A stretch of 64,000 nucleotides of DNA, from positions 310,001 to 374,000 of the forward strand of contig JADKGC010000002.1 of NCBI GenBank assembly GCA_016717205.1. Direction: 5' to 3'. The stretch comes from Candidatus Flexifilum breve (lineage in GTDB: Bacteria; Chloroflexota; Anaerolineae; Aggregatilineales; Phototrophicaceae). The position numbers and the translations under genes are program-made. Each line of letters opens with the position of its first letter. Position 1 is the first letter of the stretch. Positions 42,797 to 51,766 of the stretch are shown here, in pieces. Under the pieces are notes generated by a model, which saw only the letters and a program-made list of their open reading frames with translations, was not told the DNA's origin and searched no databases.

Positions 42797-43650
42797 GAGG
42801 GGTTCTCCGACAGGATGCGGGCAAGTTCACGCTGCACCAGTGACGGCCGTTCGTCACGCAGCAGGGGCAGGCGACTGCGCGTGCGGTGCAGTTGGTTGAG
42901 GTCGATGGTCTGGGTGAGCAGGGCTTCGTCAAAGTACACGCCGTGGACGAGAAATTCGCCGTTCGGGTCGACAATCGAGGAACCGCCCCAAAAGTTCTTG
43001 CCGTCCTCATAGCCGACGCGGTTGCAGTGGATCACGTAGTTGGTGAACATGCTGCCATACGCCTGATTCACCAGTTCGACCCAGCGCGTGCCCGACAGAC
43101 GATCGCCACCGTCAAGTCCGCGCGACGGGCTGGCGCTCTGGAACAGCAGCATGTCCGCGCCATCCAGCCACAGCACATACGCGGGTGACGTGTGCCAGAA
43201 ATCCTCACAGATCAGCATGCCGACGCGGCCAAAGCGCGTGTTGAACGCGCGGATGTGTTCACCCTGATCGAAGTAGCGCCCCTCGTCAAACATGCCGTAG
43301 GTCGGCAGGTAGATTTTGTGATGAATGTGCACCATTTCCCCACCGGAGAGATACGCCGCCGCCGTGTAATACCGCTGGCGTTCGTCCTCATGCACAAAGC
43401 CGACCATCAGGTCGAGCCGCTGGCTCGCGTCGAGCAGCGCCGCGAACGTCGGGTCACTGCGCTTGGTACGGATCGCCACTTCCGGCACGAGATCCTGCAC
43501 CTGATACCCCGTCAGCGAGAGTTCCGGGAACACCAACAGGTCGACGTTCTGACTCGCCGCCTGCTCAATGTAGGCGAGATGTTTCTCCAAATTATGGCGC
43601 ACGTCCCCGATTTTCGGGTAGATCTGCGCCAACCCCACGTTCACATGCAT
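42793..43650 (-). CDS. Nitrilase-superfamily glutaminase partner of NadE
   Basis: 285-aa C-N hydrolase. The Glu-Lys-Cys triad lies in VFPELSLTGYQ (Glu about 43), IHHKIYLPTYGMFDEGRYF (Lys about 111) and GMLICEDFWHTSPAYVLWLDGADMLL (Cys about 148). The PTYGMFDE..YF and ICEDFWH motifs match the amidotransferase domain of glutamine-dependent NAD synthetases. In most bacteria that domain is fused to NadE; here it is a separate gene with ATGA overlap. It should release ammonia from glutamine for NadE. AAGGAG lies 8 nt before the ATG. Confidence 0.88.
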   Translation of the reverse strand: MHVNVGLAQIYPKIGDVRHNLEKHLAYIEQAASQNVDLLVFPELSLTGYQVQDLVPEVAIRTKRSDPTFAALLDASQRLDLMVGFVHEDERQRYYTAAAYLSGGEMVHIHHKIYLPTYGMFDEGRYFDQGEHIRAFNTRFGRVGMLICEDFWHTSPAYVLWLDGADMLLFQSASPSRGLDGGDRLSGTRWVELVNQAYGSMFTNYVIHCNRVGYEDGKNFWGGSSIVDPNGEFLVHGVYFDEALLTQTIDLNQLHRTRSRLPLLRDERPSLVQRELARILSENPS

Positions 43651-44098
43651 ACCGCTAACTCCTTAGGAAAGATTGAACCACAGAGAACACAGAGGGCACA
43701 GAGAAATAGATTGAAATGAACTAGAGATCAATTCGGTAAGCTGGCCAATCGATCTCCATAGCGGCGTGTATGCAGAGAATACCGTAAAGCCGATTTAGAG
43801 ATCAGTTTTTGGATTTGGCGGACGCGACAAATCGCGTTCCGACATACAACGGTCTCTCGTAGGGACGCCATTATGCAGTTTAAGAAAACGATACGGATTA
43901 CCCCTCACCCCCAACCCCTCTCCCACGCAAGCGGGGAGAGGGGAGAAAAGACGCTTCTGCTGGCTCCCCTCCCCGAATTCGGGGAGGGGTCGGGGGTGGG
44001 GTCGCTACTCCGCCGTCATAAGTTAAACTGCATCATGGCGTCCCCTGCTTCCATAGCGACTGCAGCCCGTTTTGCCGAGCTAACGGCACGCCGTGATC
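43651..44098. other. Nested repeat island (448 bp)
   Basis: No gene. A 9-bp tandem array (43679-43705) and its inverse at 44107-44122 bracket a MITE type A (43859-44045), which itself contains a complete cloverleaf repeat (43901-44001). A decayed GACGCGACAAATCGCGTTC palindrome lies at 43821-43840. Confidence 0.6.
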
Positions 44099-44122
44099 CT
44101 ACCTTACTGTGTTCTCTGTGGT
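43679..44122. repeat. 9-bp-unit inverted arrays bracketing a MITE
   Basis: Left: three CACAGAG-NN units (43679-43705). Right: inverted TTCTCTGTG (44107-44122), lying inside the last codons of the Lgt-like gene (TTENTVR). The block between them is noncoding. Confidence 0.6.
43859..44045. mobile_element. MITE-like element type A carrying a cloverleaf repeat
   Basis: Terminal inverted repeats of ~23 bp (GGGACGCCATTATGCAGTTT at left, inverse with one mismatch at right). The interior is a complete cloverleaf element at 43901-44001, with arms CCCCTCACCCCC/GGGGGTGGGG and hairpins on CTTGCGTGGG-type and GAATTC-type loops. Confidence 0.7.
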
Positions 44123-44839
44123 GAATAGTCTTTGTACTGCCATGACCAGAAATACAGCATCGATGATCTGATCCGCGCGCAGACTGCCAACCAGGGGTGA
44201 TGCGTCCGCGCGGAGGAAGCCGATGCCGAACATCCCCGCGCTGAGCAGCGCCAGCATGACCCAGACGCGGCGCTCACGCCGGGTGAGCGCCCCGACCAGC
44301 GCGACGGCCACCGCCAGCGCCACGCCGAAACGGGCGGTCGCGTAGCGCGGCGCGAGAATACCGTATACGTCGCGCGTCTCCCACACCAGCCAATCAGCGT
44401 AATTCGCCAGCGTATCGACTTCGCGCCCGTAGCCGCAGCCCGCCGCTGCGCACCCGACCCACCCCGCCAGCGCGATCAATGGCAGCGCCCACGCGCCGCG
44501 GCTGAGCAGTTCCCGCCGATCCAGACCGCGCCAGCGGGCCATGAGCGCCAGCCCGGCATACGCGCCGATTACTGCGCCATGCCAACCCAGCCCGCCCAAT
44601 TCCGGGTGCAGAAGTTCGGCGGGATGCGCGGCGAAGTAGTCCCACGCCAGCGCCACGTATTCCAGCCGCGCGCCGATCAACCCCAGCACCACCGCCGCTA
44701 ACGCCACATCGATCACCTGCGCAAAACGGTAGGGTAAGCGATACACAGCGCTCACAAAAGCGGTGACCACGGCCACCAGCAGCATGAGGCTGTAAACGGG
44801 AAGGCGGAACGCGCCAAAATACAGGACGGGGTCAAGCAC
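44099..44839 (-). CDS. Lgt-like membrane protein, divergent
   Basis: 246-aa polytopic protein of the prolipoprotein diacylglyceryl transferase type. The family pattern GARLEYVALAWDYFAAHPAELLHPELGGLGWHGAVIGAYAGL (with the WHG His) is clear. The usual GRxxNxxNxExxG signature is replaced by GWVGCAAAGCGYGREV, so the catalytic Arg/Asn/Glu set is incomplete. It may be a paralogue with altered function rather than the housekeeping enzyme. GTG start with GGAG upstream. The last residues are encoded by a repeat end, so the C-terminus may be recent. Confidence 0.7.
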   Translation of the reverse strand: MLDPVLYFGAFRLPVYSLMLLVAVVTAFVSAVYRLPYRFAQVIDVALAAVVLGLIGARLEYVALAWDYFAAHPAELLHPELGGLGWHGAVIGAYAGLALMARWRGLDRRELLSRGAWALPLIALAGWVGCAAAGCGYGREVDTLANYADWLVWETRDVYGILAPRYATARFGVALAVAVALVGALTRRERRVWVMLALLSAGMFGIGFLRADASPLVGSLRADQIIDAVFLVMAVQRLFTTENTVR

Positions 44840-45009
44840 GCGACTTTTGCTCCGACGATTTAGTGTAGTTTATACCCCAAGTCGGCGCGGAGCAATACAT
44901 CCGGGTTCATCACACAAAACCCGTCCGAAGACCAATGCGCAAACACATGAAGATGGTTTAATATGTAGAAGTACCAAAATAAACTTACAACTGCATCATT
45001 GGAGACGAT

Positions 45010-47514
45010 ATGAAGAAGCTACTGGTTCTAGCAATTTTGCTGATCAGCAGTTTGGGAGCTGTGCACGCCCAATCGGGTCCCGCCAACTGGACGATTATGC
45101 ATTACACCGCAGTCGACAATAACCTCGAAGGGGCCGCCTTCAACGATTACTACGAGATGCAGAGCGTTGGCAGCGGGAACGGCGTCAACATCGTCACGCA
45201 GTTGGATCGGGCGGTCGGTTTTGAGGCGCGCTTCGGCGACTGGACCGATACCCGACGCTTCTTCATGGAATATGTTCCGGCGCCGCCGCCTGCGGATATC
45301 GACGGGATGCGCGCCGCTGTGGTGGATTGGGCAGTCGCGCAGAACCTGGGCACCGCTGAGGAACTGACGGCCCAGGCGGCCCAGCTGTCTGACGAACTGG
45401 CGCAGCAGATTTACGCGGCGAACAACCTCGACGCGACGTTTGACCAGACCCCCGTCGCCGAGCTCGGCGAAGTTGACATGGGCGATCCGCAAGCGCTGTT
45501 CGACTTCATCGGCTGGGCGGTGACCACCTACCCGGCAGAACACTACATGCTCGTGATCGGCAGTCACGGCGGCGGTTGGCGCGGCATCGGCCCGGACGAC
45601 GGCAGTGCTGAACCCTCCATGCTCGAACTGCCGGAAATTGTCGCCGCGCTGGCGGCCGCGCAGGAGGCATTGGGCGTCGACCGGTTCGACATCGTGGGCT
45701 TTGACGCCTGTCTCATGGGCGTGACCGATGTCGCCGTCGCCCTCGAACCGTTCGCCGATTATGTGCTGTTCTCGCAGGAAGTCATCCCCAGCAACGGTTG
45801 GGAATATTTCAACAGCATCACCGCCATGCAGCAGAATCCCGATTGGGACGCCTTTCAGGTGGGCGCGGCCTTCGTCGATACCTACATGGATTACTACGCG
45901 GGGCCGGGAGAGCGCACCAAAGTTGGGCTGTCGCTGGTCGAAACGGCAGGTCTGCCCAACCTCCTTGCCTCGCTGAGCGATTTCTCGGCGGTGGTCGGCA
46001 CGGACACCGCCGCGCTGCTCTCCGCGCTCGGCACGGCGCGCAACAACAGCCAGATCTTCGGGGCCTCGCTCGGCGACCGTGCCGACATTTACTCCTATGT
46101 CGATTTGCGCGACTTCATGAACTGGTTCAGCCTGCAAACGAGCATCACCGAAGACGCCTACAGTGCCGCGCAGGCCGTGATCGCCGCCTATGACAGCACC
46201 GTTGTCTACTCCCGCGCAGACAGCTTCCTGCCGGGCGGCAACGGGTTGGCCATCTACCTCCCCAGCGGCCCGCTGACCTACGATCCTACGTATCCAGCCG
46301 CCGCGCCCGCCGATTTCGCGCTCTGGCAAAGCTATCTCGATCAGTTCTACCAGACGATTGTCAGCGAACTGGACGGCAGCGCGCTCCAGCTCGAAGTCAC
46401 CAGTATCTTCAGCATGTCCGACACTCCCAGCCTGCTCGACAATCCGGTAGTGTTCTTCAATGCTGCCGGGTTGGGCGTCGTCGATCTGTCGTATGTGATC
46501 TACTACCAGAATGATGATGGTTCCCAGGTCATCGTGGACTACTCGCCCATCTCGTACACGACCACGCTCCCCACGGGTGAAACGGTGAAGGAATATCCCA
46601 ACGAGCTGACGCCAAGCACATTTGCGTGGAGCGTTGAATTCCCCGTCATCACCGATGGCACGAATTCCGTCTTGTCCCTGCTGCAATCGACCGCGGGTTC
46701 GGGCAATGAAATGACCGTCAGCGGCACGTATGTCACCGCGCAGGGCGCGCAGCCCGCCACCCTGATCTTCAGCAGCGAGACGCAGGCGTACATCGGCATC
46801 CTCGCCAGCGACGGCACGACCGTGTACCAGCCCAGCCCGTCGCCCGGCGATCAGTTCATCGTCGATCTACTGATGATTGCGGCGGATGGGACGGTCACGG
46901 CGCAGCCGCAGACCAACACCCCGCTGACGTTTGGCTTACAGCCGTTCACGTTCCATTACGAGGCCGCGCCCAGCGGCAATTACCGCATTACCTTGAGAAT
47001 CGCGGACTTGGCCGGGAACACAACGCAAACCAGCGCCGATGTCAGCATCAACAATGAGGGTGTGAACACCAACCTGCGCGGCTATACCGACACCAACGAA
47101 GGCGTCTACTTCCAGTATCCGCGTGCGTGGGGCGAATCCTACAGCTTCACCAACGACGATGGCAGCCTCACCAACGCGCTGAGCGATGAAACCCAGACAC
47201 AGGGCATCTTCGTCGATGTTTACCTCGAAACCGACGCCGCCTCGACCTTGGATGCGGTGCTGGCGACCGTCGACGGTGAGGTGAGCGACATCAGCGAAAC
47301 CACCATTGGCGGGCTGCCCGCACTGGTCGCCAGCTACACCACCCTGATCGATGATGTGCCATCCACATCGTACGTGGTCAGCGTGGACAACGAACCCGCC
47401 GCCTCGGTGGTGGTGATCACCTTCACGGCGTGGGGTGATGATATGCAGCCCGACGCCGACGTACTGAGTCTCGTCGACCAGACGCTGCACTTCTTCCCGC
47501 CGATTCTCGACTAG
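45010..47514 (+). CDS. Secreted clostripain-like cysteine protease (C11)
   Basis: 834-aa exported protease; signal peptide 1-20. The caspase-fold C11 domain (about 25-460) begins NWTIMHYTAVDNNLE and has the catalytic dyad in MLVIGSHGGGWRGIG (His about 188) and IVGFDACLMGVTDVA (Cys about 235). C11 enzymes cut after Arg or Lys. The rest (about 460-834) is beta-rich: an Ig-like part with SGNYRITLRIADLAGNTTQTSADVSI (about 655-690), then a C-terminal PsbP/lipoprotein-like domain (YTDTNEGVYFQYPRAW...). GGAG lies 5 nt before the ATG; a terminator follows. Confidence 0.85.
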   Translation: MKKLLVLAILLISSLGAVHAQSGPANWTIMHYTAVDNNLEGAAFNDYYEMQSVGSGNGVNIVTQLDRAVGFEARFGDWTDTRRFFMEYVPAPPPADIDGMRAAVVDWAVAQNLGTAEELTAQAAQLSDELAQQIYAANNLDATFDQTPVAELGEVDMGDPQALFDFIGWAVTTYPAEHYMLVIGSHGGGWRGIGPDDGSAEPSMLELPEIVAALAAAQEALGVDRFDIVGFDACLMGVTDVAVALEPFADYVLFSQEVIPSNGWEYFNSITAMQQNPDWDAFQVGAAFVDTYMDYYAGPGERTKVGLSLVETAGLPNLLASLSDFSAVVGTDTAALLSALGTARNNSQIFGASLGDRADIYSYVDLRDFMNWFSLQTSITEDAYSAAQAVIAAYDSTVVYSRADSFLPGGNGLAIYLPSGPLTYDPTYPAAAPADFALWQSYLDQFYQTIVSELDGSALQLEVTSIFSMSDTPSLLDNPVVFFNAAGLGVVDLSYVIYYQNDDGSQVIVDYSPISYTTTLPTGETVKEYPNELTPSTFAWSVEFPVITDGTNSVLSLLQSTAGSGNEMTVSGTYVTAQGAQPATLIFSSETQAYIGILASDGTTVYQPSPSPGDQFIVDLLMIAADGTVTAQPQTNTPLTFGLQPFTFHYEAAPSGNYRITLRIADLAGNTTQTSADVSINNEGVNTNLRGYTDTNEGVYFQYPRAWGESYSFTNDDGSLTNALSDETQTQGIFVDVYLETDAASTLDAVLATVDGEVSDISETTIGGLPALVASYTTLIDDVPSTSYVVSVDNEPAASVVVITFTAWGDDMQPDADVLSLVDQTLHFFPPILD

Positions 47515-47543
47515 CGCCAGTCCGACAGCCGAGCAGCACCTCC

Positions 47544-47572
47544 AACCGGTGACCCTGTGTCACCGGTTTTGC
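47544..47572 (+). terminator. Terminator after the C11 protease gene
   Basis: A 10-bp stem AACCGGTGAC/GTCACCGGTT with loop CCTGT, followed by TTGC. The T-run is short, but stem and position are good. Confidence 0.65.
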
Positions 47573-47749
47573 TGCCCAATGGACGCGGTTCATGGTTCGT
47601 GTCAGGAGCTCAAAACCAGGCAGGCATTAAAAATGTGTCAAGAATACAGCCAGTTTCGCAGAGAATGATATTTACTACCGCCCTGGGTGCAGGCGCGAGT
47701 GCTATACTGATGCCCGTACGTTGAACTATCGACGACAAAGGAGTCTTCA

Positions 47750-48799
47750 ATGGGCATTAGTTCAATTCTGGGGGCGCTCTCGCTTCTGGGTTTCCTGCTC
47801 TTCCTCGGTGGTATCGCCACTGTGGTGTTGTCCGCTTCGCAAAACCGCCCCTTTCGCAGCGGTGTGCTGCTGGCAGTGGTCGGGATTATCATCGGCATCC
47901 TCTTCAGTGTGATCAGTCAGGGCATCCTGATCGTGCAACCGACAGAAGTCGCGGTCATCTTCAATACACTGAATGGTGACCTGGAAGACCCGCCGCGCAT
48001 TGCCGGGACGCATATCGTGATTCCGGTGCTGCAAACGGTCACGATCTACCCGATTTCACAGCAGGAATACACCATGTCGGGGAATTCCAGCGAAGGCGCG
48101 CGTGCCGGCAATGACGCTGTCGCCGCCCGGACTGTCGATGGTCAGGAAGTATCGCTCGACATCACCGTGCTCTATGCGATTGATCCCACGAAGGCGAACA
48201 TCGTTCATCGCCGTTGGCCCACGGGCTATCAGGATAATTTCATCCGTCCCACTGTACGCGGCTTCGTGCGCGATGTGATTTCAGCCTATCGCGCGGTCGA
48301 CATTTACGGCGAACAGCGCACCGCCGTCGAATCCAGCATTCAGGATTTACTCGCCGCGCGTATGGCCGAAGAAGGCTTCACCCTCTCCGACGTGCTCGTG
48401 CGTGACATCACGTTCTCAGAGCAGTTCTCGCAGTCGATTGAAAATGCGCAGATCGCGCAACAGGAAGCGGAACAGGCCCGTCTGCGCGTAGAACAGCGCC
48501 AGCAGGAAGCCGAGCAGGCGCGCGCCGTCGCCCAAGGTGAACGTGACGCCGCCATCACTCGCGCCGAAGGTGAAGCGCAGGCCATCGTCCTCCGCGCACA
48601 AGCCGAAGCGCAAGCGCTCGATCTGGTCGCGCAGGTGCTGCGGGATAACCCGAACCTGATCCAGTATCAATACGTGCAGAACCTGTCGGATAACGTGCAG
48701 TTGATGCTCGTACCATCCAACAGCCCGTTCCTGTTCGACTTCACCAGCCTGGCGGAAAGCGTCCCGCAGCCCGAGGCCACCACCGAACCGGGCAATTAA
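47750..48799 (+). CDS. SPFH/prohibitin family membrane protein (copy 1)
   Basis: 349 aa. Two N-terminal membrane segments (about 5-25 and 40-62), then the SPFH/band-7 domain (about 64-250: VQPTEVAVIFNTLNGDL...RIAGTHIVIPVLQTVTIYP...DGQEVSLDITVLYAIDP). A long charged coiled coil follows with the repeated pattern RQQEAEQARAVAQGERDAAI and RAEGEAQAIVLRAQAEAQAL. The C-terminus YVQNLSDNVQLMLVPSNSPFLFDFTSL is shared with copy 2. Such proteins form ring-shaped membrane scaffolds. AAGGAG precedes the ATG. It has its own terminator, so the two copies are separate transcripts. Confidence 0.9.
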   Translation: MGISSILGALSLLGFLLFLGGIATVVLSASQNRPFRSGVLLAVVGIIIGILFSVISQGILIVQPTEVAVIFNTLNGDLEDPPRIAGTHIVIPVLQTVTIYPISQQEYTMSGNSSEGARAGNDAVAARTVDGQEVSLDITVLYAIDPTKANIVHRRWPTGYQDNFIRPTVRGFVRDVISAYRAVDIYGEQRTAVESSIQDLLAARMAEEGFTLSDVLVRDITFSEQFSQSIENAQIAQQEAEQARLRVEQRQQEAEQARAVAQGERDAAITRAEGEAQAIVLRAQAEAQALDLVAQVLRDNPNLIQYQYVQNLSDNVQLMLVPSNSPFLFDFTSLAESVPQPEATTEPGN

Positions 48800-48913
48800 G
48801 CCCGTGCGGAAGCGCCACCGTACTCATTCAGGGCGGCGGCGCGGCTGAATACCCACCAACCGAACGCCAATCTCGGCATGGGATTAGGGTGTGGCGTCAA
48901 TACCAATGCAGCG

Positions 48914-48947
48914 AAAACAGGCGACTTAACGGTCGCCTGTTTTTATT
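48914..48947 (+). terminator. Strong rho-independent terminator between SPFH copies
   Basis: A perfect 12-bp stem AAAACAGGCGAC/GTCGCCTGTTTT with 6-nt loop, running directly into TTTTATTT. Confidence 0.9.
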
Positions 48948-49092
48948 TCCGGCTGAATACTGATGAATTCATGAGAAGCATCCTCCGAGTTTTTAGGGTG
49001 TTACGCCATTTATTACGCTGGGGACGATCAGCGCATGTTATACTGTACTATGCTTCGTGGATTATAGTATTGACGACAACAAGGAGACTTCA

Positions 49093-50124
49093 ATGGGTGT
49101 AAGTTCAATTCTGGGAGCGCTGTCGCTTCTCGGTTTCTTGCTTTTCCTCGGGGGTATCGCGGCCGTGGTGCTGTCCGCGTCGCAAAATCGACCGGTGCGC
49201 AGTGGCATCACCCTAGCTGCGGTCGGCCTCGTCCTCGGGCTGCTCTTCAGTGTGGTCAGCCAGGGGATCATGATTGTTGAGCCGCAGCAGGTGGCGGTCG
49301 TCGTCAACACTCTCAACGGTGAGCTTGACCCGAACCCGCGGCGCGGTGGAACACACATCATCGTCCCCGTGGTGCAGCAAGCGTTCACCTATCCGGTGGC
49401 CCAGCAGTCGGTGACCATGGACGAAGCGGCGGGTGGTGAAGGTCCCATTGTCGCGCGCACCTCGGACGGGCAGGAAGTACGCTTGGATGTGTCGGTGCTC
49501 TACAGCGTCGATCCGAGCAATGTCAACACGCTCCATTTGCGCTGGGGGCAGGAACGATATGGGCGTGAATTCGTCGTGCCGCAGACGCGCGGTATCGTGC
49601 GTGATGCCGTCTCCGGGTTTGAAGCCGCCGACATCTATGCCGGAGGTCGCGAAACCCTGACCAGCAATGCCGCTAATCGCCTACGTACCCGTCTGGCCGC
49701 CGAAGGCCTGACCATGTCCGACCTGATTATCCGCGACATCACCTTCTCGGCGCAGTATGCGGAAGCGATTGAACAGGCGCAGGTCGCCGCGCAAGAAGGC
49801 GAACGCGCTCGTCTCGTCGTCCAGCAGCGCCAGCAGGAAGCTGAACAGGCGCGTGCGGTCGCCGCGGGTGAACGTGACGCCGCCATCGCTCGGGCTGAAG
49901 GTGAAGCGCAGGCCATCGTCCTCCGTGCCGAAGCCGAAGCGCAGGCGCTCCAGTTGGTCGCCGAAGTACTGGCCGCCAACCCGAACCTGATCCAGTATCA
50001 GTACGTGCAGAACCTGTCGGATAACGTGCAGTTGATGCTCGTGCCGTCCAACAGCCCGTTCCTCTTCGACTTCCAGAGCCTGACGGAAAACGTGCCGCAG
50101 TCGACCAACGAACCGGGCAACTAA
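49093..50124 (+). CDS. SPFH/prohibitin family membrane protein (copy 2)
   Basis: 343-aa paralogue of the preceding gene, with the same architecture: two N-terminal membrane segments, SPFH domain and coiled coil with RQQEAEQARAVAAGERDAAI. The first 40 residues and the C-terminal 40 are almost identical to copy 1; the middle (about 85-170) differs most. The leader AAGGAGACTTCA-ATGGG is also duplicated, pointing to a tandem duplication that included the ribosome site. ATG 49093 is preferred to 49057. The two products may form a hetero-oligomer, as eukaryotic prohibitins do (inference). Confidence 0.9.
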   Translation: MGVSSILGALSLLGFLLFLGGIAAVVLSASQNRPVRSGITLAAVGLVLGLLFSVVSQGIMIVEPQQVAVVVNTLNGELDPNPRRGGTHIIVPVVQQAFTYPVAQQSVTMDEAAGGEGPIVARTSDGQEVRLDVSVLYSVDPSNVNTLHLRWGQERYGREFVVPQTRGIVRDAVSGFEAADIYAGGRETLTSNAANRLRTRLAAEGLTMSDLIIRDITFSAQYAEAIEQAQVAAQEGERARLVVQQRQQEAEQARAVAAGERDAAIARAEGEAQAIVLRAEAEAQALQLVAEVLAANPNLIQYQYVQNLSDNVQLMLVPSNSPFLFDFQSLTENVPQSTNEPGN

Positions 50125-50203
50125 GCGAGAACGTAGGTCGGGGCAAGGCGCACCTTGCCCCACTCGTAAAGTCTGAGCGATCAGCTAGAATATCCACACT
50201 ATC

Positions 50204-50227
50204 GTAGGGACGAGGCATGCCTCGTCC
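50204..50227. repeat. Single GTAG palindrome
   Basis: GTAGGGACGAGG followed by its palindromic arm around GCATGC; no partner unit. It lies 25 bp upstream of the M14 lipoprotein start. Confidence 0.7.
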
Positions 50228-50251
50228 TTTTGCTGACTGGGAAAGGATCGC

Positions 50252-51223
50252 ATGGTTCGTCTCTCTGCTGTCTGGTTAGCGCCCATCCTGCTGATCGGCC
50301 TGCTGCTGACCGCCTGCCAACCCGCGCCTGATCAAGCAAGTGCCGCCCAGAGCGTCACGCTCACACCGACGCCTGCGCCCGCCATGCCGATCCTGCCCAC
50401 GCATACGCCCCGCCCCATCAACGGCGCGGCGCCGACCATCGCGACGAGCACAGCTATTCCCTCTCCCGTGGGAGAAGGGGTAACGAGCGCAGCGAGTGGG
50501 GGTGAGGCTGTCATCACGCCTACCGCCACCATCGAGCCGATGATTACGCTGGGTTTCTCAGTCGAAAACCGACCGATTACCGCCTACCGCTTCGGCTCTG
50601 GCGACCGGATTGTCGTGCTGGTCGGCGGCATTCACGGCGGCTGGGAGGCGAATACCGTCACGCTCATGGACGAGTTCCGCGCACACTTCACCGCGCACCC
50701 CGCCGATCTGCCCGCCGTGACCTCGCTGGTGATCATCCCGGCGCTGAATCCTGATGGCGTCACCCGGGGACGCACCGCCGAGGGCCGCTTCAACTCCAAC
50801 CGGGTCGATCTGAATCGCAATTGGGACTGCGACTGGTCACCGCAAGCGCAGTGGCGTGACCAGATCGTGAGCGCAGGCAACGCCCCCATGTCCGAACCGG
50901 AGACGCGCGCTCTCGCCGCCTATCTGCATCGCCTGCGCCCTGCCGCGCTGCTCTCGTTTCACAGCGCCGCCAACGGCGTCTACCGGGGGACATGTGACGG
51001 CGATCACGGCTCGGCGCTCATGACGCAAATCTTCGGGCAGGCCGCGCCCTATCCCTACCAGTCGAGCTTCACCGCGTACCCGGTCACGGGCACGCTGGCC
51101 GATTGGGCGGATGGGGAGGGGATCGCCGCCGCCGATGTCGAACTGATCGATTCGACCAATACCGATTTCGCCCGCAATCTGCGCGGCGTGCTCACCGTGC
51201 TCAACTGGTTAGCCGGGAGGTAA
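50252..51223 (+). CDS. M14-type zinc carboxypeptidase lipoprotein
   Basis: 323-aa lipoprotein: lipobox LLLTACQP (Cys about 22) and Thr/Pro stalk to about 95. The M14 domain has VVLVGGIHGGWEANT (zinc His; Glu at H+4 instead of the usual H+3), NRVDLNRNWDCDW, the third zinc His in LLSFHSAANGVY, and a likely catalytic Glu in AADVELIDST. It probably trims peptidoglycan stem peptides or other peptides outside the membrane. Codons about 70-86 (SPVGEGVTSAASGGEA) are encoded by a cloverleaf-repeat copy that sits in frame inside the stalk. AAAGGA precedes the ATG. Confidence 0.8.
   Translation: MVRLSAVWLAPILLIGLLLTACQPAPDQASAAQSVTLTPTPAPAMPILPTHTPRPINGAAPTIATSTAIPSPVGEGVTSAASGGEAVITPTATIEPMITLGFSVENRPITAYRFGSGDRIVVLVGGIHGGWEANTVTLMDEFRAHFTAHPADLPAVTSLVIIPALNPDGVTRGRTAEGRFNSNRVDLNRNWDCDWSPQAQWRDQIVSAGNAPMSEPETRALAAYLHRLRPAALLSFHSAANGVYRGTCDGDHGSALMTQIFGQAAPYPYQSSFTAYPVTGTLADWADGEGIAAADVELIDSTNTDFARNLRGVLTVLNWLAGR
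50457..50508. repeat. Cloverleaf-repeat half inserted in frame in a gene
   Basis: CCCTCTCCC-GTG-GGGAGAAGGGG hairpin and GGGGGTGAGG arm, as in intergenic copies, within the stalk of the M14 lipoprotein. Confidence 0.75.
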
Positions 51224-51227
51224 CCCT

Positions 51228-51713
51228 ATGCTGCCCCAACGCTCTGCGGCCTATGAAACCGCGCCGCTGGAAGAACTGCTCTCCGTGCTGCTGCGCCAGT
51301 TCAAACGCCCGCTCAAGTCGCGCGGCGTGACGCTGACCGACGCCGAGGCCGATCAACTCGCCCAAGCGATCACCGCGCGCCAACCGCTGACGGCGCAGGC
51401 CGTCGCCGTGCGGGACGCGCTGCTGGGGCTCGTCGCCGAAAGCGAAGACGTGCTCGCGCAATGGGATCTCACCTTCGAGCAAGCGCTCGACACCGAGATG
51501 AACGCCATCCCCGGTTGGGAGAGCACCGCCGACTTTCTCGAACTTGCCAACATCAAAAGCAACGCCGAACTGCGCATCTCCACCGGGTCGATTTTGCTGC
51601 TGGCGCTCGGCGATACCAGCCGCGTCGAGCATCTGCGCTTCCTCGCCACCCGCCCCGCCGATCTCGACACCGTCCTCGCCCGCCGCATCCTCGACTTTAC
51701 GGCAAACAAGTAA
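51228..51713 (+). CDS. Helical protein of unknown function, coupled to M14 gene
   Basis: 161-aa soluble helical protein (AAYETAPLEELLSVLLRQFKRPLKSRGVTLTDAEADQLAQAI...). It starts 4 bp after the M14 lipoprotein stop, whose last bases form its GGAGG ribosome site, so the two are co-translated. No motif recognised; no membrane segment. The C-terminal half (WESTADFLELANIKSNAELRISTGSILLLALGD) is more hydrophobic. Its stop is followed within 10 bp by an 8-bp-unit tandem array. Confidence 0.6.
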   Translation: MLPQRSAAYETAPLEELLSVLLRQFKRPLKSRGVTLTDAEADQLAQAITARQPLTAQAVAVRDALLGLVAESEDVLAQWDLTFEQALDTEMNAIPGWESTADFLELANIKSNAELRISTGSILLLALGDTSRVEHLRFLATRPADLDTVLARRILDFTANK

Positions 51714-51766
51714 AGATTCAACGCAAAGACGCAAAGGCGCAAAGGCGCAAAGATCAAGAATCAAAA

